Shown here: positions 33,554 to 41,902 of the stretch, one piece after another
Numbering within the stretch: the stretch's first letter is position 1
How the letters are laid out: each line of letters starts with the position of its first letter
Origin: JADJOM01 sp046327715
GTDB lineage: Bacteria; Gemmatimonadota; Gemmatimonadetes; Gemmatimonadales; GWC2-71-9
DNA length: 64,000 bases
NCBI GenBank assembly: GCA_046327715.1
Contig: JAXLXY010000009.1
Coordinates: forward strand, 62,001 to 126,000
Direction of reading: 5' to 3'
Program-made: the position numbers and the translations under genes
The notes under the pieces: generated by a model
Databases searched by the model: none
Seen by the model: the letters and a program-made list of their open reading frames with translations, nothing else
Told to the model about the DNA's origin: nothing

Positions 33554-34024
33554 ATGCTCAACGCCGACAACGCCTCCCTCCCGCCGCGCCACCGCGCGCG
33601 CCGGTCAGCCGAAGCGGGCATGACGATCATCGAGCTGCTCGCCGCGCTCGCCATCGCCAGCTCCCTGGCCAGCATCGCCATCCCCAAGTACCACGCGGTC
33701 ACCGAGGCCGCGCGCGTGGCACAGGCCATCGGCGACCTCCAGGCGATCCAGACCACCCTCGACTCCCGCGACTCCCTCCCGGACAACCTGGCCGGCGTGG
33801 GGCAGAACATCGTGGATCCGTGGGGCAATGCCTACGTGTACGTGAAGTTCCCGAACGGTGCCCCGAGGGTGGATCGCTTCGGGGTGCAGATCAACACCAC
33901 CTACGACCTGTACAGCGTGGGCCGGGATGGCACCAGCGCCGTCTCGCTCAATGCCGGCACGAGCCTCGATGACGTGGTCCGCGCCAATGATGGTGGCTTC
34001 CTGGGGTCCGGATCCAAGTACTGA
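33554..34024 (+). CDS. Type II secretion-like pseudopilin (GspG-like)
   Basis: 156 residues. The leader is long (22 residues, RHRARRSAEAG) and cut after G22, then M-T-I-I-E27 and a hydrophobic helix. The head has the GspG-like NIVDPWGNAYVYVKF, YDLYSVGRDG and C-terminal DGGFLGSG features that bind calcium in GspG. This is the most GspG-like of the three pilins in the window. The membrane protein 17 bases downstream is probably its partner. Confidence 0.87.
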   Translation: MLNADNASLPPRHRARRSAEAGMTIIELLAALAIASSLASIAIPKYHAVTEAARVAQAIGDLQAIQTTLDSRDSLPDNLAGVGQNIVDPWGNAYVYVKFPNGAPRVDRFGVQINTTYDLYSVGRDGTSAVSLNAGTSLDDVVRANDGGFLGSGSKY

Positions 34025-34041
34025 GCCGTCTCGGAGATCGC

Positions 34042-34746
34042 ATGTCGACTGCCACTGAACCCCGCGCTGCCGAAGCCCCGGCGGCTGCCCCGACCCCCCC
34101 GGCGTCCCCGGCCACCTCCAAGGCGCCGGCGGCGGGCCCGCCGCCGGCGGGTCCCGTCCCCGGCGCCGGCTACCGGTCCATTGCCGACGGTGAGCTCGCC
34201 ACCCCCTGGAGCCTGGGCGAGTACTTCGGCTCGCTGAATACCGTGATGCGCCTGCCGCCCAAGATGCGCAAGCGGGTCGAGGCGCTCGAGAAGAAGACCG
34301 GGCTCAAGCTGCCGGACATCCAGCTTCCCAAGGGCGTGGTGGCGGCGGCGTTCCTCCTCACGATCGGCGTGTTCGTGGTCCGCCCCCTCATGGCGACCCT
34401 GGGAACCACCGAGGAGGCCCCCAACCTGGTCAGCGCCTATGGCGTGTGGGAGGCGGGGACGGGCAAGTACGCCGGCCGGATGTTCGAGCTCGGCGAGCAC
34501 AGCATCGCCTTCCGCACCAGCTCTCAGTCACCGGACTACACCTGGCACAAGGTCACCGACGTCCGGTATCGGGCCGCGACCGATTCGACCCTCTTCACGG
34601 TCACGTACGAGGAATCCGGCAAGCCGGCGGAGTTCGCCTTCTGGTACGTGACCCTGCAGGGCAAGACCGTGATCCGGCTGCAGCACACCCCGGAAGTCAC
34701 CTGGATCAAGACGCCCTACGAGCCGATCGCCCGGCCGCCCGTCTGA
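34042..34746 (+). CDS. Single-pass membrane protein of unknown function, downstream of pseudopilin C
   Basis: 234 residues: Ala/Pro-rich cytoplasmic stretch (1-45), a charged helical segment (about 55-95), one transmembrane segment (about 98-116) and a beta-rich periplasmic domain (AYGVWEAGTGKYAGRMFELGEHSIAF). It has the same gross topology as the two anchored partners at 24001 and 28693 but no WLxP or GRLPATL marks, so similarity is only in layout. Probably in one operon with the pseudopilin. Confidence 0.65.
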   Translation: MSTATEPRAAEAPAAAPTPPASPATSKAPAAGPPPAGPVPGAGYRSIADGELATPWSLGEYFGSLNTVMRLPPKMRKRVEALEKKTGLKLPDIQLPKGVVAAAFLLTIGVFVVRPLMATLGTTEEAPNLVSAYGVWEAGTGKYAGRMFELGEHSIAFRTSSQSPDYTWHKVTDVRYRAATDSTLFTVTYEESGKPAEFAFWYVTLQGKTVIRLQHTPEVTWIKTPYEPIARPPV

Positions 34747-34763
34747 TCACCTCCCCCCCCCGC

Positions 34764-34797
34764 GCGCGGCGGCCGGGATCCTCCCCGGCCGCCGCGC
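34764..34797 (+). terminator. Terminator after the pseudopilin operon
   Basis: Fourteen perfect GC pairs (34764-34777 with 34784-34797) and a six-base loop. No T run follows. Confidence 0.6.
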
Positions 34798-34851
34798 ACG
34801 TGTTCCCGGGACGGTCCCAGCCACGACTGCCGCCCGTCTGCCCGCACCGCC

Positions 34852-34880
34852 TTTACCACCCCCCCCGCGCGCCGTAGCTT
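34852..34880 (+). promoter_or_regulatory. Possible leaderless promoter of the carboxyltransferase gene
   Basis: TTTACC (34852-34857), 17 bases, TAGCTT (34875-34880), only seven bases before the ATG at 34888. With this spacing transcription would start at or near the start codon, giving a leaderless message; no ribosome site is visible. A TAGCTT also sits eight bases before the ATG at 36524. Confidence 0.45.
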
Positions 34881-34887
34881 CCCGGCC

Positions 34888-36447
34888 ATGCCCACCCCGC
34901 GCGAACTCCTCGACCAGCTGCACCACCGCCAGGCCCAGTCCGAACAGGGCGGGGGGCCGGAACGGCTGGCCCAGCAGCACAAGAAGGGCAAGCTCTCCGC
35001 CCGCGAGCGGCTCGACCTCCTGCTCGATCCCGGCAGCTTCGTCGAGCTCGATCGCTTCGTCACCCATCGCTGCACCGACTTCGGACTCGCGGCACAGCAG
35101 ATTCCGGGTGACGGGGTGGTGACGGGCTACGGCCGCGTGGACGGGCGGCTGGTCTACGTCTTCTCCCAGGACTTCACCGTCTTCGGCGGGTCCCTCTCGG
35201 AGACGTTCGCGGAGAAGATCTGCAAGGTCATGGACCTGGCGCTCCGCAACGGGGCGCCGGTCGTCGGGCTCAACGACTCCGGCGGGGCCCGCATCCAGGA
35301 GGGCGTCGCCTCGCTGGGCGGCTACGCCGACATCTTCCTGCGCAACACGCTCGCCTCGGGGGTGATCCCGCAGATCTCGGTGATCCTCGGGCCCTGCGCC
35401 GGCGGCGCGGTGTACAGCCCCGCGATCACCGACTTCATCTTCATGGTGCGCGGCGTGAGCTACATGTTCGTGACCGGCCCCAACGTGGTGAAGACGGTGA
35501 CCCACGAGGACGTGAGCTTCGATCAGCTCGGCGGGGCGGACGTGCACGGGGGGACCAGCGGGGTCGCGCACTTCGTGCATGACAGCGAGCCGGCCTGCCT
35601 CGCGGCGGTGCGGGCCCTGCTGGCCTACCTCCCGTCCAACAACCTCGACGAGCCGCCGGGGCAGCGCGTCGCCGCGAACGACCCGGAGGATCGCCGCGAG
35701 GAGCGGCTCCTCGACCTCATCCCCGACACGCCCGCCAGGCCCTACGACATGCACGAGGTGCTGCGGCTTGTGGTCGACCGCGACTCGCTGCTCGAGGTGC
35801 AGCCGGACTACGCCGGCAACATCATCACCAGCTTTGCCCGGCTGGGTGGGCGGCCGGTGGGCATCGTGGCCAACCAGCCGGCGGTGCTGGCGGGGGTGCT
35901 CGACATCGCCGCCTCGCTCAAGGCCGCACGGTTCATCCGGTTCTGCGACTGCTTCAACATCCCGGTGGTGACCTTCGTGGACGTGCCCGGGTTCCTGCCC
36001 GGGGTCGCGCAGGAGCACGGCGGCATCATCAAGCACGGTGCCAAGCTGCTCTACGCCTATTGCGAGGCCACCGTCCCCAAGCTCACGGTCATCACCCGGA
36101 AGGCGTACGGGGGGGCCTACGACGTGATGAGCAGCAAGCACATCCGGGGCGACCTGAACCTGGCGTGGCCCAGCGCCGAGATCGCGGTGATGGGTCCCAA
36201 GGGGGCGGTCGAGATCCTCTTCAAGAAGGAGATCGACCAGGCCCCCGACCGCGAGGCGGAGACGGCGCGACGGATCCGCGAGTATACGGAGACGTTTGCC
36301 AACCCCTACCTGGCCGCCTCCCGGGGCTTCCTCGACGACGTGATCGATCCGCGCGACACCCGGCCCCGCCTGATCGACGCGCTGCGCACCCTCGCCACCA
36401 AGCGCGACCGCAACCCTGCCCGCAAGCACGGGAACCTGCCCCTGTAG
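34888..36447 (+). CDS. pccB: Acyl-CoA (propionyl-CoA) carboxylase, carboxyltransferase subunit
   Basis: 519 residues with both halves of a carboxyltransferase. Transfers CO2 from carboxybiotin to an acyl-CoA. GLNDSGGARIQEGVASLGGYADIF and GPCAGGAVYSPA in the first half, and FVDVPGFLPG and KAYGGAYDVMSSKH in the second, are the usual acyl-CoA and biotin-binding motifs. Sequence style is closest to propionyl-CoA or methylmalonyl-CoA decarboxylase type subunits. The biotin carboxylase and carrier are encoded at 37577 and 40320, so the enzyme is split over 6 kb. Confidence 0.92.
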   Translation: MPTPRELLDQLHHRQAQSEQGGGPERLAQQHKKGKLSARERLDLLLDPGSFVELDRFVTHRCTDFGLAAQQIPGDGVVTGYGRVDGRLVYVFSQDFTVFGGSLSETFAEKICKVMDLALRNGAPVVGLNDSGGARIQEGVASLGGYADIFLRNTLASGVIPQISVILGPCAGGAVYSPAITDFIFMVRGVSYMFVTGPNVVKTVTHEDVSFDQLGGADVHGGTSGVAHFVHDSEPACLAAVRALLAYLPSNNLDEPPGQRVAANDPEDRREERLLDLIPDTPARPYDMHEVLRLVVDRDSLLEVQPDYAGNIITSFARLGGRPVGIVANQPAVLAGVLDIAASLKAARFIRFCDCFNIPVVTFVDVPGFLPGVAQEHGGIIKHGAKLLYAYCEATVPKLTVITRKAYGGAYDVMSSKHIRGDLNLAWPSAEIAVMGPKGAVEILFKKEIDQAPDREAETARRIREYTETFANPYLAASRGFLDDVIDPRDTRPRLIDALRTLATKRDRNPARKHGNLPL

Positions 36448-36452
36448 CCGCC

Positions 36453-36481
36453 CCTGCCCACGAGGCGCGGCCGGGGGCAGG
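36453..36481 (+). terminator. Possible terminator after the carboxyltransferase gene
   Basis: CCTGCCC (36453-36459) pairs with GGGCAGG (36475-36481) over a 15-base loop. Weak. Confidence 0.35.
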
Positions 36482-36523
36482 TGCCCTAGCGCATCCCCGT
36501 ACCGCGCCCTAGCTTACGCCGCG

Positions 36524-37501
36524 ATGGTCCGCCCCTTTCCCCGCTTCCTCGCCGTGGCACTCGGTGCCTGCGCCGCCGCATACGACCTGAGCGGTCAGGC
36601 CGCGGTCGATCCATCGGTCGCGCCGCGCGCCATGCAACTGGCGCGTGCCGGGGCGCGGACCGAGGCCACCGAGATGCTCGGCCGCTACCTGGCCACCGCA
36701 CCCGATGACGCCGGCGCCTGGCGAGCCCTGGGCTGGTTCTATCTCCTCGACGCCCGGCAGTGGCACGAGCGCGGGCACGTCGGCGATCCCAGTGGCGCGC
36801 TGTTCCTCGACTTCGCGGGCGCCGCGCTCGACCAGGCGCTGCGCGGGCCCACCGATTCCGCGGTCCTGCTCCGCGCCACCGTGGACCGCGAGCGGATCCT
36901 GCTCCGCGTCGAGGCAAGCGGATGGGCCCTGGCCCGCGCGGCCGGCGCCCCAGCCGATGCGAATCCGGCACCCGACTACGTCCGCGAACTCGGCCTCAAC
37001 CTCGCCGCCTCCTGCCCGGTCGGCGGCGTCCTGGTCACGGGCAGCGACCTCGAGGCCACGGCCGTCTGGAGCGTGGTCTTCGGCGAAGGGGTGCGCGCGG
37101 ACCTCCTGCTCCTCCTCCCCGAGCAGTACGCCGGGGACTCCAGCTATCGCGCGGCGATGGTCGCGGCCCTCGGCGTCACGGGCGCGCTGCCGGTCAGCAC
37201 GGCCCTCTCCGAGGTGGCGCAGCGCCGCCCGGTCTGCCTGACCCCTGGTGTGCCCGCGGCGGCCGCCCCGGCCCTGCCGCTCGCCGCCTTCCGGCTGGTC
37301 CGCGTCGCGGGACTGCCGTCTGCCGTCGACCCGACGCCGCTCTCGATCGTGGATCTCCTCGAGGTCGAGCTGGCCCGGCCGAACCCGGTCGAGGGTGAGG
37401 TGCTCGCGCTCTACCAGGCGGCGGCCCGCGCCAACCCGCTCCTCTGCACCACGCTGCTCCTGCCGCTCGGGATTCACCACCGCACGGCCTGCCGCGACTG
37501 A
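36524..37501 (+). CDS. Secreted TPR-like protein of unknown function
   Basis: 325 residues. Signal peptide (about 1-22, ending SGQAA). Residues about 30-75 look like TPR helices (AMQLARAGARTEATEMLGRYLATAPDDAGAWRALGWFYLLDA). The remainder is a mixed region with VRELGLNLAASCPVGGVLVTGSDLEATAVWS, which could be a sensor-like fold, and two Cys in the last 40 residues. Function unknown. It lies between two subunits of the acyl-CoA carboxylase. Confidence 0.7.
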   Translation: MVRPFPRFLAVALGACAAAYDLSGQAAVDPSVAPRAMQLARAGARTEATEMLGRYLATAPDDAGAWRALGWFYLLDARQWHERGHVGDPSGALFLDFAGAALDQALRGPTDSAVLLRATVDRERILLRVEASGWALARAAGAPADANPAPDYVRELGLNLAASCPVGGVLVTGSDLEATAVWSVVFGEGVRADLLLLLPEQYAGDSSYRAAMVAALGVTGALPVSTALSEVAQRRPVCLTPGVPAAAAPALPLAAFRLVRVAGLPSAVDPTPLSIVDLLEVELARPNPVEGEVLALYQAAARANPLLCTTLLLPLGIHHRTACRD

Positions 37502-37576
37502 TCCGCACCGCCTGATGCAGCCCCGCCGTTGCCCTCGCGCCGCCGGCCGCTCCCGGTCCGGCGTGGCCTGCGCCGC

Positions 37577-39079
37577 ATGACCCGCTTCCATCGCGTCCTG
37601 GTCGCCAACCGGGGCGAGATCGCGCTCCGGATCATCCGTGCCTGCCACGAGGAGGGGCTCGAGGCGGTGGCGGTGTACTCCGAGGCCGACCGCCTCTCGC
37701 CCCACGTGCGCGCCGCCGACCACGCCATCGCCATCGGTCCCCCGGCCCCGGGCGAGAGCTACCTCCGCATCGATCGCCTGCTCGCCGCGGCCCGGGAGAG
37801 CGGTGCGGGCGCGGTGCATCCGGGCTATGGCTTCCTGGCCGAGCGTGCCCCCTTCGCCCAGGCGGTGGCCGATGCGGGGCTCGTGTGGGTCGGGCCGCCC
37901 GCGGCCGCCATCACCGCCATGGGCGACAAGACCGAGGCCCGCCGTCGCATGCAGGCGGCGGGCGTGCCGATCGTGCCGGGGCTCACCCTGCCGATCACCG
38001 AGCCCGCGGCCGCGATCGGAGCCGCCGAGGAGATCGGGTATCCCGTCCTCGTGAAGGCCGCCGCGGGCGGCGGCGGCAAGGGGATGCGCGTGGTCCGGCG
38101 GGCCGAGGACCTGGCCGCCGCCCTGGTCGCGGCCGCCTCCGAGGCGCTCAAGGCCTTCGGCGACCCGGGGGTGTACCTCGAGAAGTACGTGGAACGACCC
38201 CGGCACGTGGAGATCCAGATCCTCTCCGATCACGTCCGCACGGTGCACCTCGGGGAACGGGAGTGCTCCATCCAGCGGCGTCATCAGAAGCTGGTCGAGG
38301 AAGCACCCTCGGCCGCCGTGACGCCGGAGCTCCGGGAACGCATGGGGCAGGCCGCGGTGGCTGCGGCCCTGGCCGTCGACTACCGGGGCGCGGGGACCTG
38401 CGAATTCCTGCTGGCAGCGGACGGGTCGTTCTACTTCCTGGAGATGAACACCCGCATCCAGGTGGAGCACCCCGTGACCGAACTGGTGTACGGCGTGGAC
38501 CTCGTGCGGGAGCAGCTGCGGATCGCCCAGGGACATGCCATGCGGCTGCCACCGGGCCCGCTGGCCCCGCGGGGTTGGGCGCTGGAGTGCCGGATCACCA
38601 GCGAGGACCCCGCCAATGGGTTCCTGCCCGCCACCGGGCGCCTCGAGTACCTGCGGATCCCGGCGGGACCGGGCGTGCGGTGGGACGGGGGGTTCGAGGC
38701 GGGCAACGAGGTGACACTCTATTACGACTCGCTGCTCGGCAAGGTGATCGTCTGGGCGCCCGACCGCGCGGAGGCGCTGGTCCGCATGCGCCGGGCCCTC
38801 GAGGAACTGGTCGTCACCGGTGTGGCCACCAACCAGGCCTTCCACCTCCGGCTGCTGGACGATCCTGACTTCCGGCGGGCCGCGATCGACAGCCAGTTCC
38901 TCGACCGCCGGCCCGACCTGCTCGAGCCGCCGCGGGACGAGGGGCGCCTGCTGGCCATCGCGGTGGCCGCCGCGCTCGCCGAGGACGAGGCGCGCCGCCA
39001 GCGCCGCCCCACGGTGGCGGCCGATGCGCCGGCGTCCTCCGCCTGGCGCGTTGCCGCCCTGCGGGAGGGACTACGCTGA
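37577..39079 (+). CDS. accC: Biotin carboxylase subunit of acyl-CoA carboxylase
   Basis: 500 residues. ATP-grasp enzyme that carboxylates the carrier biotin. N-terminal ANRGEIALRIIRA, then HPGYGFLAER, the ATP-binding VKAAAGGGGKGMR and EMNTRIQVEHPVTEL motifs. The C-terminal 50 residues are Ala-rich and extend beyond the usual end but contain no biotinyl domain; the carrier is separate at 40320. The open frame starts upstream, but the ATG at 37577 places the first domain correctly. Confidence 0.95.
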   Translation: MTRFHRVLVANRGEIALRIIRACHEEGLEAVAVYSEADRLSPHVRAADHAIAIGPPAPGESYLRIDRLLAAARESGAGAVHPGYGFLAERAPFAQAVADAGLVWVGPPAAAITAMGDKTEARRRMQAAGVPIVPGLTLPITEPAAAIGAAEEIGYPVLVKAAAGGGGKGMRVVRRAEDLAAALVAAASEALKAFGDPGVYLEKYVERPRHVEIQILSDHVRTVHLGERECSIQRRHQKLVEEAPSAAVTPELRERMGQAAVAAALAVDYRGAGTCEFLLAADGSFYFLEMNTRIQVEHPVTELVYGVDLVREQLRIAQGHAMRLPPGPLAPRGWALECRITSEDPANGFLPATGRLEYLRIPAGPGVRWDGGFEAGNEVTLYYDSLLGKVIVWAPDRAEALVRMRRALEELVVTGVATNQAFHLRLLDDPDFRRAAIDSQFLDRRPDLLEPPRDEGRLLAIAVAAALAEDEARRQRRPTVAADAPASSAWRVAALREGLR

Positions 39080-39114
39080 CCCGCATTCTCCGGCTCGCGG
39101 GCGGGGGCGATGGC

Positions 39115-40323
39115 GTGGGGCGGCTGGAGGACGGGCGCGCGGTCTTCGTGCCGCGCACCGCCCCCGGGGACCTCGTGGAGCTGACGGGGCTCGAGGGGCG
39201 GGCCCGCTTCGCCCGCGCCCGGGTGGCCCGGATCGTGGAGCCGGGGCCCGGGCGCGCGCACCCCCGCTGCGTCCACTACGAGCGGGACGGCTGTGGCGGG
39301 TGCCAGCTGCAGCACCTCGACCTCCCCACCCAGCTCGAGGCCAAGCGGCAGATCGTGGCCGACGCCCTGGCCCGGATCGGCCGGCTCGAGGTGACCGTGC
39401 CCCCGGTGGTGCCGGCCGCGGAAGCCTGGGAATACCGCAGCCGGATCACCCTGGCGCTGGCGCCCGGGCGGCGGCACGCCGGCTACCATCCCTTCGACCG
39501 GCCCGACCGGGTGTTTCCGCTCGAGCGCTGCCACCTCGCCCGCCCCGAGCTGATGGAGCTGTGGGGCGCGGTCCGCGGGGCCCTGCAGCTGCTGCCGCCC
39601 GATGTCCAGCAGCTGGTGCTCCGGGTGGACCGTGCCGGTGGCCGGCATCTGGTGGTGAAGGCCAGGGGAGGGCAGGCCTGGACGACCGGTCCCCGCCTGC
39701 GGGAGCGCCTGGCATCCCGCGGGGTCACCGCCACGATCTGGTGGCAGCCGGACCAGGGTGCGTTGCGGGTCGTGGCCGGCGACCGGACGGCCATGCCGGC
39801 CACCGTCTTCGAGCAGGTACACCCGGGGCTGGCCGACCGGATCCGGGCGGATGCGGTAGCCGCCCTGGGCGAGCTGGCCGGCGTGCACGCCTGGGATCTC
39901 TACGCCGGCATCGGCGAGACCACCGAGGCGCTGCTGGCGCGAGGGGCGCGGGTGGACAGCGTCGAGCTGGACCGGCAGGCGGTGGAGTATGCGGCGGCCC
40001 GGGGGACGGAGGCGGGCCGCGTCCTCCGCCACCAGGGCCGGGTTGAGGACATCGTGGGTCGCCTGGCGGTGCCCCGCGCCGTCATCACCAATCCACCGCG
40101 GGCTGGGATGGCACCGGAGGCGCTCGCCGCGATCCGGGTCGCGCGCCCCGCCCGGGTGGCCTACATCAGCTGCGATCCGGCCACCCTCGCCCGCGACCTG
40201 GCCGTGCTCTGTGCCACGAGCGGGGACGCCCCCAGATTCCGGGTGGCCTCGGTCTGCGCCTACGACCTCTTTCCCGAGACCGCCCACGTCGAGACCGTCG
40301 CGGTCCTGGAGGGCCTTGAGTGA
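39115..40323 (+). CDS. 23S rRNA (uracil-C5) methyltransferase, RlmD/TrmA family
   Basis: 402 residues from the GTG at 39115. TRAM-like N-terminus, a 4Fe-4S cysteine cluster CVHYERDGCGGC, SAM-binding DLYAGIGETTE, NPPRAGM and the catalytic cysteine in YISCDPATLARDL. Methylates U to m5U in rRNA (or tRNA). The GTG start cuts into the first TRAM strand; a CTG at 39076, overlapping the biotin carboxylase stop as CTGA, would restore it (residues reading LTRILRLAGGGDG). Rare start; unproven. The 3' end overlaps the biotin carrier gene as GTGA. Confidence 0.9.
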   Translation: MGRLEDGRAVFVPRTAPGDLVELTGLEGRARFARARVARIVEPGPGRAHPRCVHYERDGCGGCQLQHLDLPTQLEAKRQIVADALARIGRLEVTVPPVVPAAEAWEYRSRITLALAPGRRHAGYHPFDRPDRVFPLERCHLARPELMELWGAVRGALQLLPPDVQQLVLRVDRAGGRHLVVKARGGQAWTTGPRLRERLASRGVTATIWWQPDQGALRVVAGDRTAMPATVFEQVHPGLADRIRADAVAALGELAGVHAWDLYAGIGETTEALLARGARVDSVELDRQAVEYAAARGTEAGRVLRHQGRVEDIVGRLAVPRAVITNPPRAGMAPEALAAIRVARPARVAYISCDPATLARDLAVLCATSGDAPRFRVASVCAYDLFPETAHVETVAVLEGLE

Positions 40324-40832
40324 AGTACTTCGTGACGCTGCAGGGCCGCGAGGTGGAGGTCGAGGTCGACGGGGCGCGGGTCACCGTGGATGGTCGGCCG
40401 GCGGTGTGCCACCTCACGGTCGTCCCCGGGACCCCGCTGCGGCACCTGCTGCTGGATGGGGCCTCCCTGACCCTGGCGGCCGATGCCGGCTCGCCGGGAG
40501 AATGGGGAGTGCTGATCCACGGCACCCGGGTCGAGGCCCGGGTGGTGGATGAGCGGACCCGGCACATCCAGGGCCTGACCGGGGCGGGGGCGGGCCCGGC
40601 GGCGGCGGTCCAGCTCAAGGCGCCGATGCCGGGCCTGGTGGTGCGCGTGCTGGTGGCCGCCGGGCAGGCGGTGACCCCCGGGCAGGGGCTTATCGTGCTG
40701 GAGGCCATGAAGATGGAGAATGAGCTCCGGGCGGCGGCGGCGGGGGTCGTGCGGGAGGTCCGGGTCCAGCCTGGCGCGGCGGTGGACAAGGGTCAGGTGC
40801 TGGTCGAGTTCACCCCGGCCGCCGGGCCTTGA
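40320..40832 (+). CDS. Biotin carboxyl carrier protein
   Basis: 170 residues from a GTG overlapping the methyltransferase stop. An N-terminal beta-rich linker domain is followed by a biotinyl domain (about 95-165) with the AMKMEN motif; K131 takes the biotin. LKAPMPGLVVRV and the GQAVTPGQGLIVLEA turn are standard. It would receive CO2 from the biotin carboxylase at 37577 and hand it to the carboxyltransferase at 34888. The stop overlaps the rplM -35 box. Confidence 0.92.
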   Translation: MKYFVTLQGREVEVEVDGARVTVDGRPAVCHLTVVPGTPLRHLLLDGASLTLAADAGSPGEWGVLIHGTRVEARVVDERTRHIQGLTGAGAGPAAAVQLKAPMPGLVVRVLVAAGQAVTPGQGLIVLEAMKMENELRAAAAGVVREVRVQPGAAVDKGQVLVEFTPAAGP

Positions 40833-40858
40833 CCTAACCCCTTCTCCTAGGCTAGTTT
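40829..40858 (+). promoter_or_regulatory. Promoter of rplM
   Basis: TTGACC (40829-40834), 18 bases, TAGTTT (40853-40858), 46 bases before the rplM start. The -35 box overlaps the last codon and stop of the biotin carrier gene. Confidence 0.5.
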
Positions 40859-40904
40859 TGGAGTCTGTGCGCTTTCAGGACTTCACATTGGGGCACGCTG
40901 TCCG

Positions 40905-41354
40905 ATGAACACATTTTCCGCCAAGCCGAGCGACATCACCCACGAGTGGCATGTCGTGGATGCGGCCGACGTCCCGCTCGGCCGGCTCGCGAGCCAGGTT
41001 GCCCAGCTCATCCGGGGCAAGCACAAGCCGACCTTCACCCGGCACATGGACGGGGGCGACTTCGTGGTGGTGGTGAACGCCGAGAAGGTCCGGCTCACCG
41101 GCCGCAAGCTGGAGCAGAAGCGGCACTTCCATCACACCGGCTACATGGGCCACGAGCGGTTCACCCCGGTGAAGAACATCCTCCAGGGCAAGTTCCCGGA
41201 GCGGGTGATCGAGCACGCCGTGTTCGGCATGCTGCCCAAGAACTCGCTGACCAAGCAGAAGCTCCGCACGAAGCTCAAGGTCTACGCCGGGGAGTCGCAT
41301 CCCCACGCCGCCCAGCAGCCCGTGCCGTACTCCGTGACCCCGAAGGCCAAGTAA
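40905..41354 (+). CDS. rplM: 50S ribosomal protein L13
   Basis: 149 residues, full length. WHVVDAADVPLGRLASQVA at the N-terminus and the HHTGYMGHERFTPVKNIL region near the middle are typical. Binds 23S rRNA early in assembly. rpsI follows two bases after the stop, the normal L13-S9 pair. Confidence 0.98.
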   Translation: MNTFSAKPSDITHEWHVVDAADVPLGRLASQVAQLIRGKHKPTFTRHMDGGDFVVVVNAEKVRLTGRKLEQKRHFHHTGYMGHERFTPVKNILQGKFPERVIEHAVFGMLPKNSLTKQKLRTKLKVYAGESHPHAAQQPVPYSVTPKAK

Positions 41355-41356
41355 CC

Positions 41357-41758
41357 ATGAGCGGAAAGCCTGAATTTCGCTGGCAGGCCGTCGGCCGCCG
41401 CAAGACGAGCGTGGCGCGGGTGTACCTGACCCCGGGCACCGGCAAGTGGGACATCAACGGGCGCACGCTCGGTGACTACTTCCCGCGGCCGTCCCTGGTG
41501 CAGCACATCCAGCAGTCCTTCTCGGCCACCGATACCCTCGGCGCGTTCGACGTGAAGGCGCACGTCAACGGCGGCGGGCAGGCGGGCCAGGCGGGCGCCA
41601 TGCGGCACGCGATCGCCCGGGCGCTGGTCGAGGCCGACGGCCAGCACCGCGCCAAGCTGCGGGCCAACGGCCTCCTCACCCGCGACCCGCGGGCGGTGGA
41701 GCGCAAGAAGCCGGGCCGCGCGGGCGCCCGGAAGCGGTTCCAGTTCTCGAAGCGGTAG
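41357..41758 (+). CDS. rpsI: 30S ribosomal protein S9
   Basis: 133 residues ending in the conserved KRFQFSKR tail that reaches the decoding site. AVGRRKTSVARVYL at the N-terminus and NGGGQAGQAGAMRHAIARAL in the middle are diagnostic. Immediately after rplM. Confidence 0.98.
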   Translation: MSGKPEFRWQAVGRRKTSVARVYLTPGTGKWDINGRTLGDYFPRPSLVQHIQQSFSATDTLGAFDVKAHVNGGGQAGQAGAMRHAIARALVEADGQHRAKLRANGLLTRDPRAVERKKPGRAGARKRFQFSKR

Positions 41759-41766
41759 TCGCTACC

Positions 41767-41792
41767 CGGGCGCGCCCCATGGGGCGCGCCCG
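41767..41792 (+). terminator. Terminator after rpsI, perfect 26-base palindrome
   Basis: A perfect 13-base inverted repeat centred on CCATGG, nine bases after the stop. Same style as 23495-23518. Confidence 0.7.
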
Positions 41793-41812
41793 TCACCACG
41801 CACGTCGCGGGA

Positions 41813-41851
41813 TCGCCGGCAGGGTGCCCTGGCAACGGGGTTTGCCGGCGA
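41813..41851 (+). promoter_or_regulatory. Leader hairpin upstream of rpsB
   Basis: TCGCCGGCA (41813-41821) pairs with TGCCGGCGA (41843-41851), with an inner CCC/GGG hairpin, 51 bases before the rpsB start. Could be an S2-binding autoregulatory leader or the end of the rplM-rpsI terminator zone. Confidence 0.45.
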
Positions 41852-41902
41852 GACGAACGCGGCGGACGATCAACCCTCACTGACGAAGGCGGCACCACCC
41901 CG

